From: Chloracidobacterium sp. UBA6041
Lineage (GTDB): Bacteria; Acidobacteriota; Blastocatellia; Pyrinomonadales; Pyrinomonadaceae
Length of the DNA: 7,860 nucleotides
Assembly: GCA_002427845.1 (NCBI GenBank)
Contig: DIYZ01000289.1
Span: 1 to 7,860, forward strand
Direction: 5' to 3'
How positions within the stretch are numbered: position 1 is the stretch's first letter; every line of letters starts with the position of its first letter. The notes beneath the pieces are model-generated. The model was not told the DNA's origin. It saw only the letters and a program-made list of their open reading frames with translations, and ran no database searches. The translations under genes and the position numbers were made by a program. Of this stretch, positions 7,031 through 7,860 are shown piece by piece.

Positions 7031-7860
7031 ATGAGAGCCGCCTGGTTTGAAGCGCGGTTTGGCAACGTAGAGCCATGTTTCTTCGCAGCTTCGAAGAGGC
7101 TCACGCTGATACTTGTGCTTATCCTCTCCGTTTGGGCCAGTTGCCAGGCCCAACCTGAAAGGTCGACCCTACCTGCCGCGACAAGACTCGCTACCATTTA
7201 TGTCCAGGTCTCATTACCGAATGGCAGACCCGCCGGGGGGGCTCTGGTTACCTTGAGGCCCACCAGGGGCGCGCCTTCTATTGGGTTTGCGAATGATTCC
7301 GGCAGGCTCGAGTTTCCTGGGATGCCGGAGGTGCAATACTCCGTTACCGCGACCACCCCATCCGATCCAAATCTTGTCTCGGATGCGGTTGAAATGAACC
7401 CAAGTCTCGCGGCGAACGGTAATCTGACGGTCCAACTTCTCCTTCGGGACCGATCCGATCACACAAAGAATCCGAAGCCCGGCGTTATCAGAGCCGATGA
7501 AAATGAGCAAAGGATTCCCAGGGAGGCACGAAAGGCTTTCAACGAAGGTTTGAAGTTCAAGGGTAACGATGAACCACTCAAGGCTTTGGAGAGTTTCAAT
7601 CGGGCCGTCGAACTCTATCACGAATACTATCAGGCGTTCTCTGAACGCGGTGATGTAAACGTCTCTCAGCGCAAGCTGGAAGAAGCAGCGGCGGATTTTG
7701 ACCGCGCTCTGAAGATCAACGCTCACTACGGTCCGGCACTGCGGGGTTCCGGCTACTGTAAGCTGGAAAAGAGGGAATTTGCCGACGCGATCGAACTCTT
7801 CGAGAAATCGATTTCCGCCGATCCGAATAACGCCAATACGCATCTCCTTCTGGGTATTGC
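7031..7860 (+). CDS. Exported TPR protein with N-terminal carboxypeptidase-regulatory-like domain (runs off right edge)
   Basis: Translation from the ATG at 7031 stays open for 276 codons to the window edge. Residues 22-40 are a hydrophobic export signal (LTLILVLILSVWASC). The WASC end resembles a lipobox, but Trp at -3 is atypical, so either a lipoprotein or ordinary signal-peptidase cleavage near CQA|Q is possible. Residues about 55-138 look like an Ig-fold carboxypeptidase-regulatory domain (IYVQVSLPNGRPAGGALVTL, then ANDSGRLEFPGMPEVQYSVT). Tetratricopeptide repeats start near residue 163: about 163-199, 200-233 (YQAFSERGDVN, then AAADFDRALKINAHY) and 234-267 (GPALRGSGYCKLEKREFADA, ending DPNN). 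A fourth is cut by the edge. TPRs bind proteins, so a periplasmic or membrane-anchored scaffold is the likely role. The gene follows the receptor by 129 bp across a terminator. Its partner is unknown; the receptor is an obvious candidate because both carry the same Ig-like domain type. Confidence 0.87.
   Translation, partial: MRAAWFEARFGNVEPCFFAASKRLTLILVLILSVWASCQAQPERSTLPAATRLATIYVQVSLPNGRPAGGALVTLRPTRGAPSIGFANDSGRLEFPGMPEVQYSVTATTPSDPNLVSDAVEMNPSLAANGNLTVQLLLRDRSDHTKNPKPGVIRADENEQRIPREARKAFNEGLKFKGNDEPLKALESFNRAVELYHEYYQAFSERGDVNVSQRKLEEAAADFDRALKINAHYGPALRGSGYCKLEKREFADAIELFEKSISADPNNANTHLLLGI

Noticed and set aside
7214..7843. 209-codon minus-strand open frame at the right end
   Set aside because: The plus strand encodes an exported Ig-TPR protein with a start, ribosome binding site and repeat motifs over the same span, so this is a shadow.

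Overview
The window looks like chromosome from an Acidobacteriota bacterium, roughly half G+C by eye. No rRNA, ribosomal protein or other phylogenetic marker is present, so the assignment rests on gene content. That content is an acidobacterial-type VWFA-related secreted protein, an FG-GAP/ASPIC-UnbV (CRTAC1-like) protein, a giant Oar-like TonB-dependent receptor with an N-terminal carboxypeptidase-regulatory-like domain, and a secreted TPR protein. These families are greatly expanded in Acidobacteriota, and all four products carry N-terminal export signals.

Layout. Positions 1-264 (minus) hold the first 88 codons of a VWFA-related gene that runs off the left edge. Positions 338-2026 (minus) hold the CRTAC1-like gene, 73 bp upstream of the VWFA gene on the same strand with no terminator between them, so the two are probably co-transcribed. 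Positions 2027-3148 are an unusually long (1.1 kb) divergent intergenic region. It contains a decayed N-terminal fragment of a ROK-type transcriptional repressor (2657-2833) and two near-perfect palindromes (2972-2991 and 3014-3029) in front of the receptor gene. Positions 3149-6901 (plus) hold the 1250-aa receptor, closed by a strong intrinsic terminator (6926-6973). Positions 7031-7860 (plus) hold a TPR protein with its own signal sequence and Ig-like carboxypeptidase-regulatory domain, cut by the right edge.

How the parts may work together: the receptor would import an unknown large or scarce substrate across the outer membrane. The TPR, FG-GAP and VWFA proteins are exported or surface proteins with protein-binding or adhesion folds. 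Their co-localisation suggests one envelope function, but no substrate or enzyme is visible in the window, so this is inference. I see no CRISPR array, insertion sequence, phage gene, tRNA or rRNA. The least ordinary part is the long intergenic region with the repressor relic and palindromes.
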